Assembly: GCA_018466975.1 (NCBI GenBank)
Contig: CM031563.1
Span: 2,294,001-2,358,000 of the forward strand
Reading direction: 5' to 3'
Origin: Sparassis latifolia
Lineage: Eukaryota; Basidiomycota; Agaricomycetes; Polyporales; Sparassidaceae
DNA length: 64,000 nucleotides
Shown here: positions 24,009 to 34,534 of the stretch, in pieces
Layout: each line of letters opens with the position of its first letter
Numbering within the stretch: position 1 is the first letter of the stretch
The notes under the pieces: generated by a model
Databases searched by the model: none
What the model was told of the DNA's origin: nothing
Seen by the model: the letters and a program-made list of their open reading frames with translations, nothing else
Program-made: the position numbers and the translations under genes

Positions 24009-24542
24009 TTAATGCAGTGAAAATATAGCGAACGACTTGCATGCCAACGAACTCATGCCGACATATGTATCAATTTGATAAATAAAATACCTCCACTTCA
24101 ATTCAAAGGATGATATGTAAGGGGCCTTATTGACGACAGGCCAACGATACTCAGCTTGCTCGAAGTGGGTGCGGAGAGCGCGGGAGAGGGGAAGGGACAA
24201 ATCCGCCATCACCCAGCTGCGCTCCATATGCTCGGAGTCAACACGAGGACTGACGCAGAAAGGGGTTTTATTGACGTCGTCATCGGAGTCGGGGCGGAGA
24301 GCGTGGTGCAAGAGAAGAGAAAATTCTTCGGTTGCCCTATTGCACTCCAACTCATCGAAATTACAGAACAGAGCAAGCTCAGGAATATCTCCTGTGAAGC
24401 AACGCTCTCCATGTCCGAGCGGAGAGCCGGGGAGATATTTCGAAGTCCAGCTGTACCTATAATCTTCGAAGCAGACAAGGCGTGTCAGCTCGAAAGACAA
24501 GGCAGAATCGACATGGCGTAACAACTGCGCCATTTGATACAA
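24009..24542 (-). CDS. Hypothetical protein, 177 residues
   Basis: One uninterrupted frame starting MYQMAQLLRHVDSALSFELT and ending SLACKSFAIFSLH. It contains acidic and histidine-rich parts (LLLHHALRPDSDDDVNK) and aromatic-rich parts (AEYRWPVVNKAPY, SFELKWRYFIYQI). No family is recognised. Plus-strand frames over the same segment are long as well, so some of the openness may come from composition. The aromatic content and lack of simple repeats favour the minus strand. No neighbour gives a hint. Confidence 0.35.
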   Translation of the reverse strand: MYQMAQLLRHVDSALSFELTRLVCFEDYRYSWTSKYLPGSPLGHGERCFTGDIPELALFCNFDELECNRATEEFSLLLHHALRPDSDDDVNKTPFCVSPRVDSEHMERSWVMADLSLPLSRALRTHFEQAEYRWPVVNKAPYISSFELKWRYFIYQIDTYVGMSSLACKSFAIFSLH

Positions 24543-26433
24543 GAGTTGTTTCAGTGCTTAACACCAATTTAAATGCTCGGTGAGATGCTATTAATTTCTG
24601 AGTGATAACGAGTGATAACTGATAACGGCTCACCTTCTGGATTGCTGAGACTAAGGATGGTGCTGCCTGGTGCTGCCTGGGGAGCGTGACCTGGTCTTAT
24701 AAGAAGAGAGTCGTAACATTACTGTGACATGACAGCGAAATCCTGTGGGTTTATCGATTGGATACACTCAACTTACTATGACCATAATCGGCAGGAGCAG
24801 CAAAAGCTGGGAACCCACCTGAGTTTGAGTTTTGGGGCGTTTGATACTCATTTGACTCATAGTCCGCACAATGCTATGAACGGATGTTTTTGGAGAGGCC
24901 AACCAATACGATCCTTGCTGTAATCAAGGCTGAGTCATGTCAGTACAGGAAGCAATGGGACTTACGCGTCATGACGGATCAGTCGCAGATCTTTACCACA
25001 AGCTCACTGTAGGGTCTGAGAAGTAAGAGGCTGAGAAGCAAGACTGAAGGCTCGTTGATCCGCGAGAAGAATTACCTGTGCTGAATCATCAAGTAGCTGT
25101 AATATCACGACATGGCAGCGTTTGGAGATGCTCGGGTTTATCTAGCCTGCTGCACCGAAACTCACCAGATGCTCTGCAGTGCTGGCTGTAGTGGTTTAAG
25201 AATGCACGAGACTCTGTATGATCCGCCAGTTTCTTCCAGAGTTCTGTACCGCAGCTCCTATGCAACGCACATGGAGTGCAGCCAGTAGTGGATGTACTCG
25301 ACCTGCATGGAGGAGAAGAGCAGGCGCATCATCTTACATGGGAACGTCCCTGTGCGCGCGGTCAGCAGCAGGTGCTCAGTACAGGGATGAGAGGAGAGGG
25401 CGTACCCAGGAAGAGCTCGATGCTGCCGATGCTGGCTTTGCGGAGAGGGTGGTTGGGGTGAACGAGGGCCCCCCCCTAAGAGGGCTTTGAGCGGGCTGAT
25501 GTCCTTGGGCTTAGGCAGGACGTGGTGCCTGCGGGTGGTGTCAGCTCCCTCTGTCCGTGCACAGGGAGCGAACAAACGACGTGCCACTCAAAGATGTCGG
25601 TGTAGGTGGTGTTGTAGCAGCCTGTCGACACTGCGACCGGCATGTTCCTGGTATTTTGCGAGCTCTCTGTCTGGCGAGCTCTCTGTGCTGGAGAGATGGG
25701 TATCTATGGCAAGAAGGATGCGCGTGAGATTGGACGCTGTATTTCCGTGTTGGATGACATGTCAATTCAACGCCCGATCCAGATCTCAACCGCGCACATC
25801 CAGCTTCAGCATTCCACGACCACTGTCTCCTTGCTGCTCACATTCACTATACTGATGTTGACCATCTCTATACTTTATTGGTTATCACACTGAATCAATA
25901 CCAACCCACGCGGATATTACTGGTGTACGTTGTGCAGACGACCAGATTATGCTGTCAATCAAGAAGGCGGTTGGCCTCTCCCATTCATTCCACTGATTCT
26001 ACTACTTTGGGTAAGTGCAATTCACACCTCCTGATGCTACTTTTCTACAGCTGACATCACGACGTTTGTCGCGATCCTCATATCAAAGCTGCGCTCACCC
26101 TTGGAGGAGGCCACTTCTAGAAGGGCCTGCTCATCGAGCTCACTGAGCCTTTGACGGCGAGGGCAAGGACAAGTTGGTGTCCCCTATGCACTTCATACCT
26201 TAACCAATTGTCTGTTCCCGAGGTACTTAGCTATCGACTTTATTATGAATTTGAAGCAGAGCCATCAGGACATGAATCGAAGATCGAGATCGAAGTGCTA
26301 TGACATGAACTGGATATCACGCGACAGGTGATTGCACCTCCTTGGTCAAATTCTGCAACAAGGTATGGTAGGTCTCTGTTCTGACAACTATGGACCCATG
26401 TTTGATGGTCAGTCCTACTGTCTGGTGGTGGCG
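24543..26433. other. Non-genic or unresolved stretch
   Basis: Between about 25220 and 25900 several overlapping frames on both strands are long and GC-rich, without a pattern I can assign. The plus-strand frame at 25642-25893 ends in a hydrophobic helix (TVSLLLTFTILMLTISILYW), which might be a membrane anchor of an unrecognised small protein. The rest shows nothing recognisable. Confidence 0.35.
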
Positions 26434-26802
26434 CTTGCATGCGAATTTCCGATGCACATATCTTAGTTTGCAGGTGACCTGGATATGCAACACGATCATC
26501 CACACCATCGATTTAGACTTGCATGCGAGATCTTCTTTCTGATGCACATATCTTAGTTTGCAGGTGACCTGGATATGCAGGATATGCAATACGATCATCC
26601 ACACCATTCGGATGTCGACAAGACCCTTTTCAGCAAAGATGTGACAGGTTCGATTTAGACTTGCATGTGAGATTTTCTTTCTGATGCACGTATCTTAGTT
26701 TGCAGGACCTTCGAAAAGACCCCTTTTCAGCAAAGATGTGACAGGTTCGGTTTAGACTTGCATGCGAGATCTCCTTTCTGAGGCACGTATCTTAATTTGC
26801 AG
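26434..26802 (+). repeat. Imperfect tandem repeat array
   Basis: About four copies of a module built on 'acttgcatgYgagat', a 'ttctttctga' stretch and 'tgcacRtatcttagtttgcag', with variable inserts, including a repeated 'gacctggatatgcaR' and a block 'cttttcagcaaagatgtgacaggttcg' split here by description. Periods run from about 90 to 140 bp. Each module ends in a pyrimidine tract plus 'tttgcag', which looks like an intron acceptor. Confidence 0.8.
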
Positions 26803-27004
26803 ATCCACGCTATCCACATCTACTGTACCTTCCTCTGCAGGGCTGGTTAATAATGGCGAATGTTTTTAGGGACCGCGGCTGCGCAGGTAAGTGGAGATGA
26901 TTCAGATTGAAAGTTTGATAACGAAGATAGCTTGCAGGTTATGGGAGTCTCGTATTTGGGTCGTGGGGCTCCCACAACGTACTCAGGACGTCCGGACTGC
27001 CATG

Positions 27005-27540
27005 CCAACCAGTGGACCAGTTTGAATAAATTTATTATTTTACATTCAGATGAACTGACAATACAATGGTCATGCATCCCGTTCAATGTATGGAATGTAT
27101 GCAATTCGCACATGGGGTATGGTGTCGACTCTGTATAAGCACAACACCATATTGAATAAAGGGTCCTCAACTTTTGGTCCTAACAATCTTGCAGTTTATG
27201 GCATGCACCTATGTATCATGTCACATAGCAACATCGTAATCTTAAGAACTGGTATACTGGTTACTCAAGATTTAAGTTTTGATGGTATGTGGACTACGCA
27301 TTTTCGATATATGTTATGAGGAAATCAGTGGGAGTGCTTTTGTTGTGAGTTTGGATTGTAAAACTCACTTGCGGTCAAATACAGTACACCCGTCATAGCT
27401 CATTCAATGGTTCATGTGTCTACCTTGCATGTGAAATAGAATGCTAGTACAATATGTAGCTGCCACCTACAGAAACATTTTGTCTACATGCATCGACGGG
27501 GTTCCCAATGTAGTTATGTTTGTAGATCTCTTATCTAGAT
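27005..27540 (+). repeat. Dispersed repeat, copy 2
   Basis: Second copy of the repeat at 8195-8735, in the same orientation. It also lies beside unrelated sequence on both sides, so the unit is a discrete dispersed repeat rather than part of a larger duplication. Confidence 0.65.
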
Positions 27541-27902
27541 GTAGCCAATCTCTCGGGACATAATTGGGTGAGCCCACCCTCAATTTGTGTATGAATTGCG
27601 CAGCTCATTCAGATAACATCAAGGTTCTTGTTACTGCTAGCCGATGTTGCATGGAGCAAACACATCCTAGTAGGGCCAACATCCTGCTCGGGCTCCACCA
27701 GGCGGCTCGAACTTGCCAGTGATGCGCAGCGCGCCAAATTTCCTTTGTAGGCATGTCACTTACGAAACAGTTCAATGTCATGAGGTGAGATGATGAAAGT
27801 CATGGATATCGCATACCTATATAGGTGTCTGACGCGATGGGAACAGTCTAATTCTCTGCAGGGCAGTATATAGTGACTAAGAGAAGACAGCATGCGTGAC
27901 TT

Positions 27903-28420
27903 GTGACTTCGAGTGCTTGGGGCTCTTTCGCCAAGGCTGCGAAGGTGATTGCAATGGATTCGACCTCTTCTAAAGCAACGACCACGACCACCGCGACGGC
28001 ATGGCCTGGGCCTACTTCTCCCAGGCCAACACCACATTCACCAAGACGGACGAGGACTGTCGCAGCTCCGTCAAGGACCTCCCAAAGCTCTCCTTCAGGA
28101 GAGAGACAGATCACATGGGATATCAATCGGTTTACTTTGCAAGGATTATGGGAAGGCACTTGCACATAGCACGGCTTCAGTGAGTGCAGAACAACTTTTT
28201 TTGTTCGATTTGGCTAACTATGTCTTAGACAGTACGAGCAATATGGGAGCAGTACGGTGCAGCGAATGGTACAGGAGCAGCGGGCGGGACGCGAGCACCA
28301 GAAATTTGAGGGCATGAGCGCAGCAGCCACCGCAGCAGCAAAGGTGGTAAAGAAGGCATCAAAAAATCTACGGATGGGGATTCCAAAAAGCCCATGCGTG
28401 CGGAGCATGGAAAGGCGAAG
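27903..28420 (+). other. Coding-like remnant, unassigned
   Basis: Frames on the plus strand switch from a Thr/Pro-rich stretch near 27903-28060 to SYFARIMGRHL-like sequence near 28130, and then, after a possible acceptor near 28227, to a helical, charged stretch (RMVQEQRAGREHQKFEGM, then AAATAAAKVVKKASKNLRMG). The last piece looks like a genuine coiled-coil exon, but no start, stop or family could be tied to it. Confidence 0.3.
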
Positions 28421-28597
28421 GTAAGTTCATTGTAGATTTCAATTGGGCATTGGTCGCATGGCTAACTATGTAATATAGGTGTCTACTGGTGTCACTTAAA
28501 AGTGACCACAACAAGATTGCGATTGGTTCAGGAGCAGCAGGCCGGAGCGGTGGTCGGCTGATGGGATGTGAGCAGCGGATGTGGGTGATCGACTGGC

Positions 28598-28700
28598 AGG
28601 GGGCGAGCAGCGGGTGGGTACGAGCAGCGGGCGGGGGGCGAGCAGCGGGCAGGGTGCGAGCAGCGGGCGGGGGCGAGCAGCGGCGGGCGGGCTGGCATGC
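28598..28700 (+). repeat. GC-rich minisatellite
   Basis: Five to six imperfect units of about 16-20 bp built on 'gagcagcgggcggggg'. It gives long artificial open frames on both strands (Pro/Ala/Arg-rich on the minus strand), which should not be annotated as genes. Confidence 0.85.
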
Positions 28701-28720
28701 GACGGTATGTGCAGGACGGA

Positions 28721-28784
28721 CCACGTCGAAGCAGAGCAAGCTGTATCAAAGTAGAACGAACCACGTCGAAGCAGAGCGAGCTTT
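28721..28784 (+). repeat. 40-bp direct repeat
   Basis: 'ccacgtcgaagcagagc' occurs at 28721 and again at 28761. Between the copies is 'agctgtatcaaagtagaacgaac' (28739-28761), which recurs exactly at 30416-30438. Confidence 0.8.
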
Positions 28785-28797
28785 GAAGTGCCTGGCC

Positions 28798-28922
28798 GGA
28801 CAAAAAGAAAAATGGATTTCTAGTGACCTAGTTGGCTTTTGCAGTAGGGTTTGGACGTCTTGACTCCGTTTTCGCCGTGCCGACTTCAATTGTGGTTCGT
28901 CGGTCGCGTTTTCGCAGCACAT
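28798..28922 (+). repeat. Inverted repeat, left arm
   Basis: Matches the reverse complement of 30310-30402. Conserved blocks, in order, are 'cggacaaaa', 'ttttgcagtag.ggtttgg', 'gactccgttttcgc' and 'gcgttttcgcagcac'. The arms are about 75-120 nt and imperfect. Confidence 0.65.
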
Positions 28923-30309
28923 ATCTCGTTTTCGGTTAGATCCGAATGTGACAGATGTCACTATGTAGTGGCACCTGCCGTCCGTTTCTCCACTGTTTCT
29001 CCCGACGACTTGCTGGCCTGTGGCACTTGTCTCTGGGTTCCATGTTGTGTTCTCAGCTGATTATAACTTTTCAAGGTGATCCCTTAGGTAATGTATATTT
29101 GATATATATCTACATTTTCACTTGGATATCACATTTTGAACTCATGTACATTGGACACTGGTGCGAATCTGTTATGCACACGCGTTCCTCTCAGGTGTCG
29201 AAACATTGAAGGTGCGAGATTATGCACTGTTGCATTTATGTAATTCTGCGGACACAGATATACTATGGTATGGTCCCTCCCCGAGAACACCCCCGCAACT
29301 CTCAGCCCTGGAGGAACACCTGTATCAATGCACCGTCAGACTCCTACGTGGGAATGGCAGGTCCACCAGCATCCCTGCCGGCAGGTCGACGCAGTCACTT
29401 CGAATGTGAGCCGTTACATTGCACGTAGAGGTGCGTTTTTTGAGGTACCATGTCTTGCTCCAGCTGATACTTCATGGGCCTGCCACCTGCACAGTACTCG
29501 ACCCACGTATGGCACACACGTCAGTCCATCACCCACGGACTGCGCCACTGGCTTAGTATGCACCGACCGGGTATACAAACGCATGCGGCGCGCGCGACGC
29601 ATCGTATGTACGAGGTGAGCACGTCGGTGCATTTGCATCGCGGCGCATCGCGACATCGGAATCTGCGAGCAGCGCATTAGCGTGCGATGATTTGATGGTG
29701 TGGACAACAAGCTTGTCGAGTATTTACACTGCTTCCGTGAGGGGTAGGTGCTGTGTATGCACGAGGATCCATTAGTACGTGTGCTAGCAGTGTGTGCAGT
29801 GTTGGGGGACGGTGGTAGATGGGTCTAAAATGATCTCTTTCTATATTCACCGAAGCATGTATGCTCATGGTGGAAACTTAGAAGTTGCATGGTGCGAAGG
29901 CACATGCTACGCTTCGGACGCCGAGCGACTCGGACTCAAGACTCCGCCATCTAGAGTTATCATAAGACTATTTCAATAGACTGGGCACTATTACACTGGA
30001 AGATGTGTAGCAGGAAGAGACATTTATATCTTATGATGTGAAGACAGATTTGTGTGTGCCATGGTAGGAAGTCACTCAATGGTACGGAGCTATGACCTTC
30101 TCTCAAAACTCACCTCTAGTCATGACAGGCTGAGTAGAGAACTAATCTAGCCTTAGGTATGATTGAACCTTTTCCCCAAAGAAATACACATTCAACCACG
30201 AGCGCTGCTCGAATTCACTGGGTGTGATATCGACGTGGCTACTAGAAGAAACTACTTACTTGAACATCAAAGAGTGTTACTCATTTCAATGCAATAGGTA
30301 GATTGCTTA
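28923..30309. other. Sequence between the inverted arms, no recognised gene
   Basis: Plus-strand frames near 29161-29620 are coding-like in places (VRDYALLHLCNSADTDILWY) but do not connect into a protein I recognise. There is no transposase motif. If the arms are terminal repeats, this is the body of a non-autonomous element. Confidence 0.35.
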
Positions 30310-30402
30310 TAATGCGTGCAGCGAAAACGCAAGAGACGAGCGAAAACGGAGTCTGGTCAACCAAACACTACTACGAAAAGTGGATAATTTTGTCCGCTGG
30401 GG
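30310..30402 (-). repeat. Inverted repeat, right arm
   Basis: Partner of 28798-28922 in opposite orientation. It carries 'gcgaaaacggagtc' and 'ccaaacactactacgaaaa', the complements of the left-arm blocks. The two arms enclose about 1.4 kb that holds no recognised gene. Confidence 0.65.
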
Positions 30403-30613
30403 CCCTTCATAGCGAGCTGTATCAAAGTAGAACGAACGAACGGTATCACATTCAATGATTTTTCACTAGCTAGTACAAAAATTGGATGCATATTCAACAG
30501 ATGTACGACCTGATGTGATTTCCATCGTGGCTGTCGCGAGCACCTCGATCTGACATGAACTGCTTCATCTCGCTTCGTCCAAGATATCATATAGTTCACT
30601 TTTTGTACGAGAT

Positions 30614-30653
30614 CGAAGCAGAACGCGGCATTGACCTGGTTCGTTCTGCTTCG
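30614..30653. repeat. Perfect 12-bp inverted repeat (hairpin)
   Basis: 'cgaagcagaacg' at 30614-30625 is the exact reverse complement of 'cgttctgcttcg' at 30642-30653, with a 16-nt loop. The arm sequence resembles the 'cgaagcagagc' repeat at 28727. Confidence 0.8.
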
Positions 30654-30854
30654 CCCTCACAATATGGCGTTTTGACTGGGTGTCATCTGTCGCATTGCTT
30701 ATGTCAAATAGATCGCCTGCCTGAACGGCGAACGGGGCGAATGGGTCAAAAATGCCCAATAACATGCTATGCACGTCACGTTCACTCACTTGGACTTGGA
30801 CTTGTCTGAAGACCCTAGGCTACCCTAGGCGCGTGTATGGCGACAGGTTCTCTG

Positions 30855-31140
30855 CACAGCCGGGTCGTCGGTGGTTCATCTCGAGGGACAGGCCCTCGAA
30901 GTCTGCATATTCAGAGTTTGGATAGTGCTCATCAGGCTAATAGCGGGTACGCACCTTGGTTCTCGAAGTCATATATAGTTGAGCATTTCATCCGACGTGT
31001 ATGTGTATGGGAGGATTGCCTCTGGCAGTTGAATGGTCTGAATCAAATCTCCCGCAGCAGAGAAGTGGTAAATGTATGGCCGGTATCCGCAGTGTGGATC
31101 CTGCACAATCGCGAAGGCATCTGGGGGGGGCCCATGCGTC
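30855..31140 (-). pseudogene. Esterase-like phytase-domain fragment
   Basis: The minus strand reads DAFAIVQDPHCGYRPYIYHF, followed by SAAGDLIQTIQLPEAILPY, and about 100 bp further on DFEGLSLEMN. This order and wording resemble the 'esterase-like activity of phytase' domain of secreted fungal proteins, in which an EYGPYIY-like strand is followed by F...GDLI.TI.PP.AILP and then GFEGLSL. The expected SDEYGPY motif is changed to PHCGYRPY, and stops lie between the two pieces. The remainder of the domain (about 400 residues) is absent. It is a small relic; the family call is from recall. Confidence 0.45.
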
Positions 31141-31146
31141 GGTACC

Positions 31147-31320
31147 TCCTCCGCCATTGCCATAAGGTTGAGCGCTGCCGTTTCCGTGTTTCCGTGTTTG
31201 CCCCCGCGAATCTGTGGGGGGTTCACCGTCGTACCCTCGCCATTGCCATGCGCACCGCGAGCCGAGCGCGTCGAGCGCAGCCGTGTTTGCGTGTTTGCAT
31301 GTTTGTGTTTGCGCCCCGCG
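31147..31320. repeat. Imperfect duplication, about 90-115 bp
   Basis: Blocks 'cgccattgccat', 'gagcgcWgccgt' and 'gtttccgtgttt/gtttgcgtgttt' appear twice in the same order, around 31150-31207 and 31236-31318. The duplication keeps long open frames on both strands that are probably not genes. Confidence 0.55.
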
Positions 31321-31610
31321 CCTGTGTGCAACCAACTGTAGCGATATGTTGGTCTGAGGAGCATTAGAATCTTAGTTCAAAGTTGGATATCGTCGTCGAC
31401 ATATGCATTCATGAATCTCAGCTCTCAATTGCAGTCTCTAAATACTAGTTCTCACAAGTAAGCCAATCCAATCCACATCATTAGCATGCCCACAATAACT
31501 CCAAAGCCGAGCTGCAAAATATCGTAACCCTGCTTGTTACCCTGCTTCCAACCGCGACCACTTGCTACGATGAGCATGTCCCTGAAGTTAACCGCATCCT
31601 CTCTCTCGCC

Positions 31611-31940
31611 TCACAAGTGGTTGAATGATATCATTCCGGAGTATGTCACATCGTGCCAGATGGCATAGATACTTGATGGAACAGGGAATCGTTTCAAGGT
31701 CTCATTCTCGACAACACTCCGGATAAAATTGCGAAAATCGGTCTCTGCCTCTGCGAGAAAAGATTCAGAAAACACAGAAGCTTGGAGTGTAAATAATGGT
31801 CTCTGTAAATTTATCCGCGCACTTGGTACGAACCAAAGGCACTTTATCACTGCAAAGTAATAAGTCCTTGAAAGACAATAGATGAAACCGACGTTCAGAG
31901 TGGAATAGACATTGCGAGGAACGATGGTTGCAAGAAACAT
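31611..31940 (-). CDS. Hypothetical ORF, 109 codons
   Basis: Starts MFLATIVPRNVYSTLN with two mildly hydrophobic segments (GFIYCLSRTYYFAVIKCLWF), followed by a charged part (ESFLAEAETDFRNFIRSVVE) and PVPSSIYAIWHDVTYSG. No family is recognised and no intron pattern was found. Coding potential is modest. Confidence 0.25.
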   Translation of the reverse strand: MFLATIVPRNVYSTLNVGFIYCLSRTYYFAVIKCLWFVPSARINLQRPLFTLQASVFSESFLAEAETDFRNFIRSVVENETLKRFPVPSSIYAIWHDVTYSGMISFNHL

Positions 31941-32394
31941 TCTGGTGGAGATGGTCAGGACATTACTTCTTACTTCGCCACCTACCTCGATTTTGTTATA
32001 TATCCAGAAATGATTTGGTAATTAAATTCAGCATGGAGCGAGCGGTCCCAGAATGCATAGTTGGGAAAAGAAGCAAGGTATTCCGACGTGGAGTTTAGAT
32101 CACGTCTGGACTGCCTGAGAACGAGAATGGCGACCGGGTTAGTTAGATTGGTCGTTACATGCTACAGCCATTTGCAGATCGATAGATAGATTGTTCCAGA
32201 CTTGGATATAGAGCTTAGTTAGGTGGGTTTTGGGTTTTGAGCATAATTTCATCGAGTAAACATAGTGGCATATCAAGGGAAAGAAAGCATGGCAGGCAAA
32301 CATAAGGTCTGGTAGAAGATGATAGAGACAGTTTCACATATACACACTGAAGGACAGACAGACAGACCTTATAATACTCATATCGCGAAGGACA

Positions 32395-33640
32395 CTAAAC
32401 AGTGAGATCAACAGGTCGACACCTATGTACTTTCAGGACAGTTTTACTCATATACAGAGAACAACCACGGCAGTAAGCAAGGAGCTCCTGGAGTTGTTCA
32501 AGCGTCAGACCTGGAGCTCTATCGTCGGCTAAACGGAGTACTTGAGCAATATCAATATCCTCAGTGGAGTGATTAGCAATAGCACCTGGATACATGCTCC
32601 GGATGCCAAATGGATGATTCGACTCTGTTTGTAGACCAGTCACTGATGTTATTCACTGGTTAAATCGAAACACTTACCGGCATCCACAGTATCCACATGA
32701 CTTTGTCCCCCTGTGCTGGAGCCCGCCACGCCAGAAAGAGACACCGATACGTTCAAGTCCGATGCTTCCGCAAAGGTCTCAGCATTCTGGAAGAAGGATT
32801 ATTGTCTCGAACGTACCACCGGCGGCACATCTGCTAGCGGACGACCGTATTTCTATACAGGATCAGCAAGGAAATAAGGTGGGTATGCTCAATGTGACTC
32901 ACCTCCTCTGGCAGGAGGAGGAATGCTCGACGTAGAAGTAGCCACTGCTTCAATTAGAGGTAGGGCAAAGGCACCAGGCATGATACTCATACCTCCTATG
33001 GGATATGCTTGAGTCAAAAGCTCTCGGTGTAGGTATAGCTGGTCTAGAAAAACTGGATGTGGACGTTATTCAACTGGATAGAATAGTGATGTCTATACGT
33101 ACCCCAATATCCACAATTGTAGCCCGTGGCACAAGCAGCCGCCCATCGGGATGTCTCTTTATGACGGAGAACATGACTTTCTGCATAATGCCTGGAAAAA
33201 GCCGCACAAAAACATGACGGAAGTCGGTAGCCATAGAGCTCCTGCGACGACTTCAACCTTTCCGGGGAAATGCGATGACCGTGACTATCCAAAGGCCTGA
33301 TAGATTCACTGACATTCAGCCTAAGCATAATGAAACGAAGTAGGAACATACCAGTGCCATACAGCTAAGTCCAACACAATAGGGTCATAGTGCAACACAG
33401 CATTGTCAGTAGCACGAATTCTGCGGCGTAGCGGAAGAAACTCGTTGTTATGAGAATTGGAGGCCCGCGGTCGCCCACGCTCCGTAAAAATGGGAGGATA
33501 GTGGTTAAAGGCCATGAAGTAAAGTTGGGGGATTTGCGAGCGGTCGTTAGTTGCCTGAGTCACATTGTATCTATGTCGAAGAAATTTGACCCTTGGATGC
33601 CACCTGCCATATGGGCTACAGTCCAATGTCCGATAGACGG
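32395..33640 (-). CDS. Hypothetical spliced gene, Cys/His-rich
   Basis: Several minus-strand exons join in phase. One reads PQLYFMAFNHYPPIFTERGR and ends at a gtatgt donor. The next holds RISPERLKSSQELYGYRLPS and CFCAAFSRHY...ACATGYNCGYW, and splices (gtacgt...ttctag) to QLYLHRELLTQAYPIGGMSI. A small exon encoding ADVPP comes next, then NAETFAEASDLNVSVSLSGV. The last exon reads ALLRLADD-like sequence, here QVLRLADDRAPGLTLEQLQE, and ends CSLYMSKTVLKVHRCRPVDLTV, with a TAG at 32395-32397. The frame holds through five introns, so the gene is probably real. The 5' end is unclear and may reach above 33640. The CxC and CxxC...HxC pattern suggests metal binding. I do not recognise the family. Confidence 0.5.
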
Positions 33641-34379
33641 TCTATGAGAACTTCTACCACTGATTAGCGAGCATATCGATGCCTCATTCGATGTTTGTCT
33701 GGGTACGCAGGATGAACAATCTTCTTCATTGTTTCTGCCTGTGACCGTGGCACTGGAAGAATAACCCCATTGCAGTCGCCGTCTGCTGGAGGGTTTTTAC
33801 GACATCAGCTAAGTCAACCGATAAGACTTGCATATGACACTCCCGAATATGCTTATGCCACTAGGCACGGCATTGGCATCGTGCAGAAGGCCTTTGAATC
33901 AGAGCAATCTGACGCTCTCGCCATTGTTGCCGCACTGTTCATTGATTGCGTCGCAAGTTCTCAACATTTGGACAGTGTGGGTACATCAGCAAGGTAGTCC
34001 ATAATCAGCGGCAGGCAGTGTAAGCATTCCATGCACCCACGTGAACTTGTCCTTACACCCGTTTGCAGATCGCGATTTCGCGACGACGTATTTGTCCCGC
34101 GCAAACAACACCATATGCGGTAGACCGGGTGGCGCTGGAAATCCTCGGCATAGCCTGGTGCAGGCCTCGTAGGCACCGGATGCATCGGAAAGGAGTTGAG
34201 GTTGTACCTGCAGAGACCCGCGGCCCTCACGAAGCCATCAAGCAAGTCGAGCAGGCAAACAAGATTTTTTGCCCACCGCCCGACATACCGTGTAAGGGAA
34301 TATCTGTTCCGAACAAACAGCTCACCGCGAGTCGCGATCTGCAGTTTTTTATGCAAATGGGTGTAGTGTAATACTGATA
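33641..34379. other. Unresolved stretch
   Basis: A plus-strand frame at 33770-33997 (RLAYDTPEYAYATRHGIGIV...ALAIVAALFIDCVASS) and a minus-strand frame at 33961-34410 are both open. Neither is recognised, nor do they agree on one gene. The 5' part of the minus-strand gene below may extend into here. Confidence 0.3.
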
Positions 34380-34534
34380 CTGTAGGTTTACGACCAATCC
34401 GGACAGTCACAGGTCACACGGATTTTTGATCAACGACCCGGCCAATAATTTTTTCTCAATTTATGAGATTTTATGAGATTTTTCGAACCATCCAAAAAAG
34501 GCAAAACCTGTCCAGATTGGTCGAAAACCTACAG
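34380..34534. mobile_element. MITE, Tc1/mariner type, 155 bp
   Basis: Terminal inverted repeats of 27 bp: the left end starts ctgtaggtttacgaccaatc at 34380, and the reverse complement of the right end starts ctgtaggttttcgaccaatc (2 mismatches in 27). The element is flanked by TA at 34378-34379 and at 34535-34536, the target duplication expected for Tc1/mariner insertion. The interior is AT-rich, with a direct 'tttatgagatt' repeat, and has no coding capacity. Mobilisation would need a transposase from elsewhere. Confidence 0.85.

Noticed and set aside
25218..25900. Candidate gene on either strand
   Set aside because: Frames on both strands compete, with no family, start or splice pattern that favours one.
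26434..26802. CRISPR-like spaced repeats
   Set aside because: Modules are long and degenerate with variable inserts, and the genome is eukaryotic.
28368..28863. Long Pro/Ala/Arg-rich or Gly/Ala-rich frames on both strands
   Set aside because: They are read through a GC minisatellite and reflect its period, not a protein.
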